From contig NZ_VFOA01000001.1 of NCBI RefSeq assembly GCF_006715865.1, positions 1,054,001 through 1,118,000 of the forward strand: a stretch of 64,000 nt of DNA, given 5' to 3'. Under the pieces are notes generated by a model, which was given only the letters and a program-made list of their open reading frames with translations, made no database searches and had not been told where the DNA came from. The position numbers and the translations under genes are program-made. This stretch comes from Cellulomonas sp. SLBN-39. Lineage in GTDB: Bacteria; Actinomycetota; Actinomycetes; Actinomycetales; Cellulomonadaceae. Below, one piece after another: positions 26,513 through 35,409 of the stretch (position 1 is the first letter of the stretch; each line of letters starts with the position of its first letter).

Positions 26513-27263
26513 CCGCGATCTGCACGTCGCGGTACTGCGCGGCACGGTGCAGCTGGCCCTTGAGGTCGCTGCCGGACGGCCGGTGCTTGAGCTCGCACGG
26601 CACCTCCAGCACCCGGAAGCCCTGACGCAGCAGGTCGATCGTCATGCCGACCTCGACACCCCAGCCGTGCGCCAGCGGCGTCGCGGCCTCGAACGCCTCC
26701 CGCGTCAGGCAGCGCATGCCCGACAGCGGCTGCACGGGCGTCCAGCCGGTCATCGAGACGATGGCCCGCCGGGCCGCGCCGACGACCAGCCCGCGGCCAC
26801 CGGCACCGGGCTGCGGCGGGAGCGTCGCGATGGTGATGTCCGCCAGCCCCTCGAGCACCGGCGGCACCAGCGGTGCGGTGTTCACGGCCGTCTCGGCGAG
26901 GTCGCCGTCGATGAACAGCAGCGTGCGCGGCGGGCGCTCGGGCGCGTCCCGCATCGCCACGACGGCCGCGCCGGTCTCCATCGCCGCGGCCTTGCCCCGG
27001 TTGTGCGAGTGCCGCACCACCACGGCACCGGCCTCGCGGGCGACGTGCTGGGTGTTGTCCTCGGACCCGTCGTCGACGACGAGCACGAGGTCGACCGACG
27101 GGATGGCCCGTGCCGAGCGGACCGTCGCCGCGATCCGGCGGGACTCGTCCTTGGCGGGGATGATCACCGCGACCCTGCGGCGCTGCCGCCCGCGTGCGGC
27201 GGTCCGCGCAGGCTCGACCGTCCCGGCGGCCTCGTCGGCCGTGCTGCTGCCCTGGCGCGTCAC
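26433..27263 (-). CDS. Family 2 glycosyltransferase
   Basis: 276 residues with a GT-A fold: VAVIIPAKDESRRIAATVRS, LVVDDGSEDNT, HNRGKAAAMETG, and the metal-binding LLFIDGDLAETAVN (DxD). The layout recalls dolichyl-phosphate-hexose synthases and glucosyl-3-phosphoglycerate synthase, but no membrane helix is present. The donor is a nucleotide sugar; the acceptor is unknown. The first 25 residues are a disordered polar leader. The GTG is preceded by TAGGGT at six bases. Its 3' end overlaps that of the phosphatase-like membrane protein by 80 bases. Confidence 0.9.
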   Translation of the reverse strand: MTRQGSSTADEAAGTVEPARTAARGRQRRRVAVIIPAKDESRRIAATVRSARAIPSVDLVLVVDDGSEDNTQHVAREAGAVVVRHSHNRGKAAAMETGAAVVAMRDAPERPPRTLLFIDGDLAETAVNTAPLVPPVLEGLADITIATLPPQPGAGGRGLVVGAARRAIVSMTGWTPVQPLSGMRCLTREAFEAATPLAHGWGVEVGMTIDLLRQGFRVLEVPCELKHRPSGSDLKGQLHRAAQYRDVQIAVNARRARAAAGAVRQSLAPGERRPGR

Positions 27264-27269
27264 GGCTCC

Positions 27270-27275
27270 ACCCTA
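27270..27275 (-). promoter_or_regulatory. Leaderless -10 element of the GT2 gene
   Basis: TAGGGT (27275-27270), six bases, then the GTG at 27263. Confidence 0.55.
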
Positions 27276-27299
27276 ACGATGCTGCAGGCCCGGGCGCGC

Positions 27300-27344
27300 G
27301 TCGGCCCGCCCCGCGGCGCCGGTGGGCGCCCGGGGCGGGCCGAC
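27300..27344 (-). terminator. Terminator of the DUF5926 gene
   Basis: A perfect 14-bp stem (GTCGGCCCGCCCCG with CGGGGCGGGCCGAC) with an inner GGCGCC stem, starting seven bases after the gene's stop. Confidence 0.7.
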
Positions 27345-27351
27345 GTCACGA

Positions 27352-28173
27352 TCAGCGCAGCGTGACCTGGCGGGCGACGAGACCGGCGCGGGCGCGGCGG
27401 GCGTTGGCGTCGAGCGGTGCGGTGTCCGCCATGGCGGCGGCGAGCGCCGGCGCGAACTGGGCGAGAGGGCCCTCGACGTCCTCGGCCTCGGAGCCGCGCG
27501 CCAGCTCCCACACCGGCACGACGATGCCGGCGGCACGGAAGTACCCGATGAACTTGGCGCCGTCGAAGCCGGACTCGCGGCGGCCGTGCAGGCGCGCGAG
27601 ACCGTCGAGCACGACCTGCTCGTCCTCGCCCTGCGCCCAGCGCACGTACTCGCGCGCGCCCATGCGGCACCAGTAGGCCGAGCCCACGGCGGCGAGGCGG
27701 CGCGTGTCGATGATGCCGGCGTCGGCCTCCTCGATGGCCGCGCCGAGCTCCGGCGTCACCTCGGTGGACGGGTCGAGCCAGTACGCGAACGACTCCTGGA
27801 CGGTGACCTCGAACGACACGTCGAGGTCGAGGACGTCCTGCAGGCGGGGCCCGGGGGTCGGCAGGCCGGTGTGCTCGATCGCGGTGCCCGGCTCGGCGTC
27901 GAGCGCCAGGAGCAGCGCGGTCGCGACGTCGCGGCTGGCGTCGCCCGAGCTCGTGCCGGTCTGCAGCGCGACGAGCACGGTGCCGTCGGCGCGGTGCAGG
28001 GCGGGCCAGCCGTTGGGCAGGACGGTCGTCACGACGACGTCGCGGGAGCCGTGCTCGGCGGTCGTGCGGGCGGTCGCCGTCGCAGCCGGGACGAGCTCGC
28101 GCAGCGCGACCCAGTCGGGCTCACCGGGCAGGCCCTCGAAGGGACGGAGGACGAAGAGGTCGTGAGCAGCCAC
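27352..28173 (-). CDS. DUF5926 family protein
   Basis: 273 residues. The order LRPFEGLPGEPDWVALRELVPAATA, LPNGWPAL, LQTGTSSGDASRDVA, GPRLQDVLDLD, and the end RRARAGLVARQVTLR match actinobacterial DUF5926 proteins, whose function is unknown. Many homologues begin with a SEC-C zinc motif (GxxPCPCGSG) that is absent here; the reading frame starts directly in the DUF domain after a TAGCCT-GTG leaderless start. No catalytic residues are known. Confidence 0.85.
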   Translation of the reverse strand: MAAHDLFVLRPFEGLPGEPDWVALRELVPAATATARTTAEHGSRDVVVTTVLPNGWPALHRADGTVLVALQTGTSSGDASRDVATALLLALDAEPGTAIEHTGLPTPGPRLQDVLDLDVSFEVTVQESFAYWLDPSTEVTPELGAAIEEADAGIIDTRRLAAVGSAYWCRMGAREYVRWAQGEDEQVVLDGLARLHGRRESGFDGAKFIGYFRAAGIVVPVWELARGSEAEDVEGPLAQFAPALAAAMADTAPLDANARRARAGLVARQVTLR

Positions 28174-28179
28174 GGCCCC

Positions 28180-28185
28180 AGGCTA
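28180..28185 (-). promoter_or_regulatory. Leaderless -10 element of the DUF5926 gene
   Basis: TAGCCT (28185-28180), six bases, then the GTG at 28173. Confidence 0.55.
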
Positions 28186-28217
28186 CCGACCCGATCCGCA
28201 CCCACCACCCGCTCCCC

Positions 28218-28408
28218 ACCCCGTCATCCCTGGCGCCCCGACCGACCCCCACCTCCGCCGACCCCGTCATCCCTCGCACCACCGGCACCGGCCGCACCAT
28301 CGACGACGGGGTCGGCGGGGGCAGGGTGGCGAGCGCACGACCCCCAGCGCACGCCGACACCGTCTTCTGTGGCGCCACGACAGTTCGAGGCACCGCAGAT
28401 GACGGGGT
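28218..28408. repeat. Intergenic repeat family with consensus ACCCCGTCATCYSYGGYGCC
   Basis: Direct copies at 28218-28237 and 28261-28280 differ at two or three positions. A further diverged copy at 28357-28376 (ACACCGTCTTCTGTGGCGCC) faces an inverted copy at 28389-28408 (GGCACCGCAGATGACGGGGT), 16 of 20 bases matching, around a 12-base loop. A partial inverted copy GACGACGGGGTC lies at 28302-28313. The 433-base gap between the DUF5926 and lipid-kinase genes contains no gene. Confidence 0.65.
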
Positions 28409-28545
28409 CGGTGGGAGGGCGGGGCCGGGCGGGTGGGGCGGTCGTGGGCACCGGGTGGGCACAGGTGGGGCAGAGGGTGGGCCCAGGTGGGGCGGGGAGG
28501 ATCGGGGCGCCGCCGGACGGGGGTGGGCAGCCGGGGCCGGGTGGC
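28409..28545 (+). other. G-rich tract upstream of the second lipid kinase
   Basis: The plus strand has more than a dozen runs of three to five guanines separated by short spacers. It is strongly strand-asymmetric, unlike the rest of the window. It lies in the likely leader of the lipid-kinase gene and could form G-quadruplexes. Confidence 0.5.
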
Positions 28546-28606
28546 CCATCATGTGCACGCGACGGCCGACGCCGGCCCCGTCGCCCGACACCCGCAGGAG
28601 GACCCG

Positions 28607-29587
28607 ATGACCGCCGCCGCCCGGCGCACCGTCGACGCACCGGGCCCGACCGCGCCGGTCGGGCCGGCCGTCGTCGTGGTCAACGCGCGCTCGCGCCGCG
28701 GGGCCGCGCTGCACCACCGGGTGGCGCCGGCGCTCGAACGTCGTGGGGTCGAGGTCAGCGCCGTGCACGTGGTGCACGACCCGGGTGCCGAGCTGCCCGA
28801 GCTGCTCCCCCGCGTGCTGGCCGACACCCCGCCGCTGCTCGTCGTGGGCTCGGGCGACGGGACGCTGGCCGCCGTCGTCGACCACCTCGCGGGCCGGTCG
28901 ACGGTGCTGGGCTACCTGCCGCTGGGCACCACCAACAACACCGGTCGCAGCCTGGGGCTGCCGCTGCGGCTGGACGCGGCCCTCGACGTGATCGCGCACG
29001 GGCGCACGGTGCCGGTCGACCTGGCGCGGGCCGGCGACGACTGGTTCGCGAACCTCGTCAGCGTCGGGCTGTCGTCGGAGGTCGCGGGGCGCACCCCGCA
29101 CCTGCTCAAGCGGCACCTGGGTCGCACCGCGTACGCGGTCACCGCGGCCCGGGCCCTGCTCACGCACCAGCCGTTCGAGGCGCAGATCACCGCGGACGAC
29201 CGCACGTGGACCGTGCGCACGCACCAGCTCAACGTGGCGAACGGGCGCGTGCACGCCGGCACCCCGATCGCCGTCGACGCGGGCATCGACGACCGGCTCC
29301 TCGTGGCGTACGCGCTGGGGGGCGCCGGGCGGGCGTCGGTGGTCAGCGCCGCAGCGCTGCACGCGTCGACGCCGTGGCGGCCGATGCACCACAAGCGGTT
29401 CGTCACCGGCGCGACCGTGCACGTCGTGACGGACCGCACCCTGCGCCTCGACGTCGACGGCGAGCTCACGGACGTGGTCGGCCCGGACCACCCGCTGGTC
29501 GTGCGCGTCGACGCGGGCGCGATGCAGGTGCGCGTGCCCCACGGCTTCGTCCGCCGCGACCCCCTGGCCCGCGAGCGCACTCCCTGA
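28607..29587 (+). CDS. Diacylglycerol kinase-family lipid kinase, second copy
   Basis: 326 residues. The DAGK core is variant: VVGSGDGT (81-86) in place of GGDGT and LPLGTTNNTGRS (105 onward) in place of GTGNDFAR. The C-terminal beta domain ends with RLDVDGELTD and a short tail. There is no membrane anchor. The variant motifs resemble YegS/Rv2252-like lipid kinases with altered phosphate-binding loops. The ATG has a strong GCAGGAGG site. It is a paralogue of the kinase at 18293-19444, with low similarity outside the motifs. Confidence 0.88.
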   Translation: MTAAARRTVDAPGPTAPVGPAVVVVNARSRRGAALHHRVAPALERRGVEVSAVHVVHDPGAELPELLPRVLADTPPLLVVGSGDGTLAAVVDHLAGRSTVLGYLPLGTTNNTGRSLGLPLRLDAALDVIAHGRTVPVDLARAGDDWFANLVSVGLSSEVAGRTPHLLKRHLGRTAYAVTAARALLTHQPFEAQITADDRTWTVRTHQLNVANGRVHAGTPIAVDAGIDDRLLVAYALGGAGRASVVSAAALHASTPWRPMHHKRFVTGATVHVVTDRTLRLDVDGELTDVVGPDHPLVVRVDAGAMQVRVPHGFVRRDPLARERTP

Positions 29588-29592
29588 CGGCT

Positions 29593-29618
29593 CGGGTGTA
29601 CGCTTTCACGTACACCCG
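29593..29618. promoter_or_regulatory. Operator of the YefM/YoeB pair
   Basis: A perfect inverted repeat CGGGTGTACG and CGTACACCCG around six bases, ending nine bases before the antitoxin ATG and just before its ribosome site. The TGTAC half-sites recall the TGTACA core bound by YefM antitoxins, so autoregulation is likely. Confidence 0.65.
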
Positions 29619-29627
29619 GGAGGTGCC

Positions 29628-29879
29628 ATGAAGACCATGTCGTTCTCGCAGTCGCGCGCGCGGTACGCGCAGACGCTCGACTCCGTCGTCGACGACCGCG
29701 AGGAGGTCGTCATCACCCGGGCGGGGCACGAGCCCGTCGTCATCGTCTCCCTCGCCGACTACCAGTCGTTGAAGGAGACCGCCTACCTCCTCCAGAACCC
29801 CGCGAACGCCCGACGGCTGCTCCGCTCGATCGAGCGCCTCGAGGCAGGCGGGGGCACCGTGCACGAGCTCACGGAGTGA
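29628..29879 (+). CDS. Antitoxin, Phd/YefM family
   Basis: 83 residues: KTMSFSQSRARYAQTLDSVVDD, then the conserved VVITRAGHEPVVIVSLADYQSLKET strand-helix of Phd/YefM DNA-binding antitoxins, then a C-terminal tail that would wrap the toxin. It binds its operator through the N-terminal half and neutralises the ribonuclease encoded seven bases downstream. GGGAGG precedes the ATG. Confidence 0.93.
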   Translation: MKTMSFSQSRARYAQTLDSVVDDREEVVITRAGHEPVVIVSLADYQSLKETAYLLQNPANARRLLRSIERLEAGGGTVHELTE

Positions 29880-29886
29880 CGTCGGC

Positions 29887-30162
29887 GTGAAGTTCGTCTT
29901 CGACGGGTCCGCCTGGGACGACTACGTCCACTGGCAGACCGAGGACCGGCGCGTCCTCAAGCGCATCAACCAGCTCCTGCGCGACATCGCCCGGGGCGCG
30001 GTCGACGGCACACCGCACGAGGGCATCGGCAAGCCCGAGGCCCTCAAGCACGGGCTGCACGGGTACTGGTCGCGGCGCATCACGGACGAGCACCGCCTCG
30101 TCTACAAGGTCGTCGGCGACGAGCTGCGCGTGGCCGCCTGCCGGTTTCACTACGAGGACTGA
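29887..30162 (+). CDS. Toxin, YoeB/Txe family mRNA interferase
   Basis: 91 residues. The RelE-fold markers are [24 protein letters not shown], the GKPEALKH loop with Glu, [17 protein letters not shown] with the catalytic-region Arg, and the C-terminal FHYED with His and Tyr, as in YoeB. The family cleaves mRNA at the ribosomal A site. The residues look intact, so the toxin is probably active. It follows the antitoxin by seven bases and forms a complete type II module. Confidence 0.93.
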   Translation: MKFVFDGSAWDDYVHWQTEDRRVLKRINQLLRDIARGAVDGTPHEGIGKPEALKHGLHGYWSRRITDEHRLVYKVVGDELRVAACRFHYED

Positions 30163-30215
30163 GGCGCGGCACGGACGACGCGCGCGAACGGGTGCGCGCA
30201 GGGCCCCGGGTGGGC

Positions 30216-30221
30216 GAGGAT
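30216..30221 (+). promoter_or_regulatory. Putative -10 element of pgm
   Basis: GAGGAT, one base off TAGGAT, ends six bases before the ATG at 30228. There is no clear ribosome site. Confidence 0.35.
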
Positions 30222-30227
30222 CGAGCC

Positions 30228-31913
<1,686 letters not shown>

Positions 31914-31920
31914 CGTGCAC

Positions 31921-31950
31921 CGGCGGCGGCACCCGAGGGTGCCGCCGCCG
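31921..31950 (+). terminator. Terminator downstream of pgm
   Basis: A perfect 14-bp GC stem (CGGCGGCGGCACCC with GGGTGCCGCCGCCG) seven bases after the pgm stop, between convergent pgm and ugd. Confidence 0.7.
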
Positions 31951-32056
31951 GGCCGGTCTCCCGCCGGCTGGCCCCCCTGCCCGGGAACGGCACCACCTGC
32001 GGGAGGACGTCGGCGCCCGGACCCTCACGGGTCCGGGCGCCGTCCACGGGTGTGCG

Positions 32057-33427
32057 TCAGGCCGCCAGGCGGCCCAGCCCCGTGAACTGCCACCCCGCCG
32101 AACGCCAGCGGTCGACGGGGAGCTTGCCGCGCGCGTCGATCACGCGCGGGACCTGGGTGAGCGCGGCGAGACGCTCGGGGTCGGCCTGCACGAACTCGTC
32201 CCACTCGGTCAGGACGAGCACGACGTCGGCACCCTCGACGGCCTCCTCGGCGCTCGTCGCGTACGCGAGCGTCGGGAACAGGCGCCGGGCGGTGTCGCCG
32301 GCCTCGGGGTCGAAGACCGTGACCTGGGCGCCGCGCAGGTGCAGGGCGGCCGCGACGTTCAGCGCCGGCGAGTCGCGCACGTCGTCCGTGAGCGGCTTGA
32401 ACGCCGCCCCGAGGACGCCCACGCGCTTGTTCAGCACCGAGCCCTCGCACGCCTCGAGGGTCATGTCGACGACCCGCTCGCGCTGGCCCATGTTGATCTC
32501 GTCGACCTGCTGCAGCAGGCCCGACGCACGGTAGGCGCCGAGCTCGTTGGCGCGGTGCATGAGCGCCCGGATGTCCTTGGGCAGGCACCCGCCGCCGAAG
32601 CCGAGGCCCGCGTCGAGGAACTGCCGGCCGATGCGCTTGTCGTGGCCGAGCGCGTCGGCGAGCACCGTGACGTCGGCCCCGGCGGCCTCGCACACCCCGG
32701 CGATCGCGTTGATGAACGAGATCTTGGTGGCGAGGAACGCGTTGGCGCTGACCTTGACGAGCTCGGCCGTGGGCAGGTCCGTGACGACGACGGGCGTGCC
32801 CTCGGCGATGGGGCCGGCGTAGACGCGCCGCAGCACGCGCTCGGCCCGCTCGGACGCGCCGCCCAGGACGATGCGGTCCGGGTGCAGCGTGTCCTCGACG
32901 GCCTTGCCCTCGCGCAGGAACTCCGGGTTCCAGATGAGCTCGACGTCCAGGCCCGCGGGCGCCTGGTCGGCGACGAGGCCGCGCAGCCGGGCGGCGGTGC
33001 CGACCGGGACGGTCGACTTGCCGACGATCACGGCGTCCTTGGTGAGGTGGCGCGCGATCGCGGTGGTCGCGGCCTCGACGAAGCGCAGGTCGGCGGCGTG
33101 CGACGTGCGCTGCTGCGGGGTGCCGACGCACACGAAGTGCACGTCGCCCTGCGCGACCGCGGACGCCACGTCCGTGGTGAAGCGCAGGCGGCCCGTGGCG
33201 AGGTTCTTCTCCAGCAGGGTGTCGAGCCCGGGCTCGAAGAACGGCACCTTGCCGGCCTGCAGGGCCTCGACCTTGTGCGGGTCGGTGTCGACGCCGGTGA
33301 CGTCGAAGCCGAGCTCGGCCATGGCGACCGCGTGGGTGGCGCCGAGGTAGCCGGTGCCGAGGACGGTGATCCGCGGCTGCTCGGTGGTCTCGGCGGCCGG
33401 GGTGGTGCGGGAGGTCTTGGTGCTCAT
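32057..33427 (-). CDS. ugd: UDP-glucose 6-dehydrogenase
   Basis: 456 residues. A Rossmann NAD site ITVLGTGYLGATHAVAMA, the VCVGTP strand, FINAIAGVCEAAGAD and the catalytic cysteine in GFGGGCLPKDI (Cys281) identify it. It oxidises UDP-glucose twice to UDP-glucuronate. The N-terminus has 17 extra polar residues. The ATG follows GGAG that overlaps the GH26 stop, so it is the third gene of the GT2-GH26-ugd operon and makes the likely uronate donor for the encoded polysaccharide. Confidence 0.96.
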   Translation of the reverse strand: MSTKTSRTTPAAETTEQPRITVLGTGYLGATHAVAMAELGFDVTGVDTDPHKVEALQAGKVPFFEPGLDTLLEKNLATGRLRFTTDVASAVAQGDVHFVCVGTPQQRTSHAADLRFVEAATTAIARHLTKDAVIVGKSTVPVGTAARLRGLVADQAPAGLDVELIWNPEFLREGKAVEDTLHPDRIVLGGASERAERVLRRVYAGPIAEGTPVVVTDLPTAELVKVSANAFLATKISFINAIAGVCEAAGADVTVLADALGHDKRIGRQFLDAGLGFGGGCLPKDIRALMHRANELGAYRASGLLQQVDEINMGQRERVVDMTLEACEGSVLNKRVGVLGAAFKPLTDDVRDSPALNVAAALHLRGAQVTVFDPEAGDTARRLFPTLAYATSAEEAVEGADVVLVLTEWDEFVQADPERLAALTQVPRVIDARGKLPVDRWRSAGWQFTGLGRLAA

Positions 33428-33438
33428 CGTCGGTCTCC

Positions 33439-35409
33439 TCAGGGTGCGGTGGTGGCGAGGGGCGCGGGCGTCACGGCGCTCGCGTCGTCCGGCTCGGTGG
33501 CGGGCTCCGGCGTCGGTGCGGACGTCGGCTCCGGGGCCAGCTCGTCCGTGGGCGTCGGTCCCGGCGTCGCGGGGACGGTCGCCCCCGGCGTGGCCGGTTC
33601 GGGCTCCGGGGTCGGGCCGGACGGAGCCGGCGCGGGCGTGGTGGGCGCGGGCGTGGTGGGCTCGGGCGTGGTGGGCTCGGGCGTGGTGGGCTCGGGCGTG
33701 GTGGGCTCGGTGGTCGGCGCCGCGAGCGTCGCCATCACCGTGCCCGTGACGAACCCGGCGGCCGGGTTCGCGATGCCCGCCCTGAACGCCGCGAGCGAGT
33801 CGGCGCGGGACGTGATGCGCCAGTCGTTCGTGGTCCGCTCGCCCTGCACGTAGGACGTGACCGCGTGGTGGAAGTACGCGACCCCGATGATGTCGGCGTT
33901 CCTGGGCTCCGCCAGGGACGTGAACATCGACTCGAACCACTGCGGCTTCTTGCCGCTGATCTCCGTCGCCCCGACCTCCGCGAGCAGGATGGGCTTGTCG
34001 GTGAAGGAGCGCAGCTGGTCCAGCGTGCGGTCGAACGTGTAGTCGAACGTCGGCGGCTGGTTCTTGTCGAACGGCGGCCGGTAGTAGCCCGACAGGCCGA
34101 CCCAGTCGACGTACTCGTCCCCGGGGTAGAGGCTGCGCGTGTACTCGACGGGCTTGTTGACCGCGGGGAGCCGGTTGACGATGTTCGGGGCCCAGACCCA
34201 GATCACGTACGCGTTGGCGCCCTCGGCCTCGAAGATGTCGTGCACGTGGCGCCACATCTTCACGTAGTCGCCGCGGTTGTTGCCGTTGACGGGCGCACCG
34301 TCGCTGGTCTGCTCGGACCACGGGTACCAGCCGCTGTTCATCTCGTGGTTGAGACGGATCGCCACGGGGAGCTTGAGCTTCGCGACGTCCCGGGCGTACT
34401 TGCGCAGGTACGCGTCGTGGTCGCCCTCGATGATCCGCGGCAGCGAGTACTCGGGCTCGTCGACGACGTCGTTCTCGGCGAGCATCGGGCGCGACTCCCA
34501 CGTGAGCAGGGGCAGGTCGCCCTGCGCCCACGAGCGGGTGACGGCGTCGGCCCGGAAGTCCGAGTCCCAGCCCTGGAAGTAGCCGGCCATGTTCGGCGAG
34601 ACGCCGACCTTCGTCGCCACGTCGTTGTACTCCGACCAGTTGAACGGCGACTGGAGCGTGTACAGCCCGAAGTAGCGCTGGTCGGGCGCGAGCAGCTCGG
34701 ACAGGCGCGGTGCGGTGGGCTTCGGCGGGTTCTTCGCCGCGTCCCGCTCCTTGCGCAGCGCGTCGGCCTGGGCCTTCTGCCGCGCCGCCTCCTCCTTGGC
34801 CTTCTGCTCCCGGGCGTAGGCGGCCCGCAGGCGCGCCTCCTCGTCGGCCCTCTGCGCGGCCAGCGCGTCGCGCGACGCCCGGGCCGCGGCCGCCTGCTGC
34901 TGCGCGAGCTGCTCGCGGACCTGCGCCCCCTCGGCGCGCCCGAGCGCGTCGGCGGCGGCACGCTCGGCCGCGGCCTTGGCCCGGCCGCGCTGGGCGGCGG
35001 CGGCACGCTCGGCGGCCGCCTTCTGCCGGCCCTCCTCCGCGGCCTTCTCGCGCTCCGCCGCGGCCTTCTCCTTGCCGCGCTTCTCGGCGGCGGCCTTCTC
35101 CGCCGCCGCCTTCTCGGCGCCGCTGGCCTGGCCCTCGGCCCGCTCGCGCGCGGCCTTCTCCTGCCAGGACTCGATGTCGGAGATCTGGGCGTCACGGTCC
35201 TCGAGGATCGCGCGCAGGTCCGCGTTCTCCTGCGCGAGCTGCGCCTCGGCCTCGGTCATCGTGGCGCCCGGCCCGGCGGACCGCGGCGACATCCAGACCA
35301 GGCCCGTGACCAGGCCCAGCGCCACGGCGACCACGAGGGCACCCAGGCGGGCGGCGAAGCCCAGGCGCCCGGTCATCGTCCACCAGTGCGTCACGCGGCG
35401 CTCAGACAT
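33439..35409 (-). CDS. Membrane-anchored coiled-coil GH26 hydrolase
   Basis: 656 residues. Layout: cytosolic start, membrane helix (about 19-40), a long Ala/Lys/Glu coiled coil (about 50-230), a GH26-type barrel (about 240-560), and a Thr-Pro-rich tail (565-656). Catalytic glutamates are visible as Glu356 in RLNHEMNSGWYPW (acid/base) and Glu478 in ILLAEVGATE (nucleophile). GH26 enzymes cut beta-1,4-mannan, beta-1,3-xylan or related polymers. The start overlaps the synthase stop by eight bases. This is an extracellular hydrolase held at the membrane on a rigid stalk. A partner role in synthase-dependent export is inferred. Confidence 0.88.
   Translation of the reverse strand: MSERRVTHWWTMTGRLGFAARLGALVVAVALGLVTGLVWMSPRSAGPGATMTEAEAQLAQENADLRAILEDRDAQISDIESWQEKAARERAEGQASGAEKAAAEKAAAEKRGKEKAAAEREKAAEEGRQKAAAERAAAAQRGRAKAAAERAAADALGRAEGAQVREQLAQQQAAAARASRDALAAQRADEEARLRAAYAREQKAKEEAARQKAQADALRKERDAAKNPPKPTAPRLSELLAPDQRYFGLYTLQSPFNWSEYNDVATKVGVSPNMAGYFQGWDSDFRADAVTRSWAQGDLPLLTWESRPMLAENDVVDEPEYSLPRIIEGDHDAYLRKYARDVAKLKLPVAIRLNHEMNSGWYPWSEQTSDGAPVNGNNRGDYVKMWRHVHDIFEAEGANAYVIWVWAPNIVNRLPAVNKPVEYTRSLYPGDEYVDWVGLSGYYRPPFDKNQPPTFDYTFDRTLDQLRSFTDKPILLAEVGATEISGKKPQWFESMFTSLAEPRNADIIGVAYFHHAVTSYVQGERTTNDWRITSRADSLAAFRAGIANPAAGFVTGTVMATLAAPTTEPTTPEPTTPEPTTPEPTTPAPTTPAPAPSGPTPEPEPATPGATVPATPGPTPTDELAPEPTSAPTPEPATEPDDASAVTPAPLATTAP
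33634..33708. repeat. 15-bp tandem repeat coding the Thr-Pro tail
   Basis: Five copies of GGGCGTGGTGGGCTC start at 33634 and recur every 15 bases, coding TTPEP repeats of the GH26 C-terminus. Confidence 0.85.

Noticed and set aside
33634-33708. 15-base repeats as a regulatory iteron
   Set aside because: They lie inside the GH26 frame and code Thr-Pro repeats.
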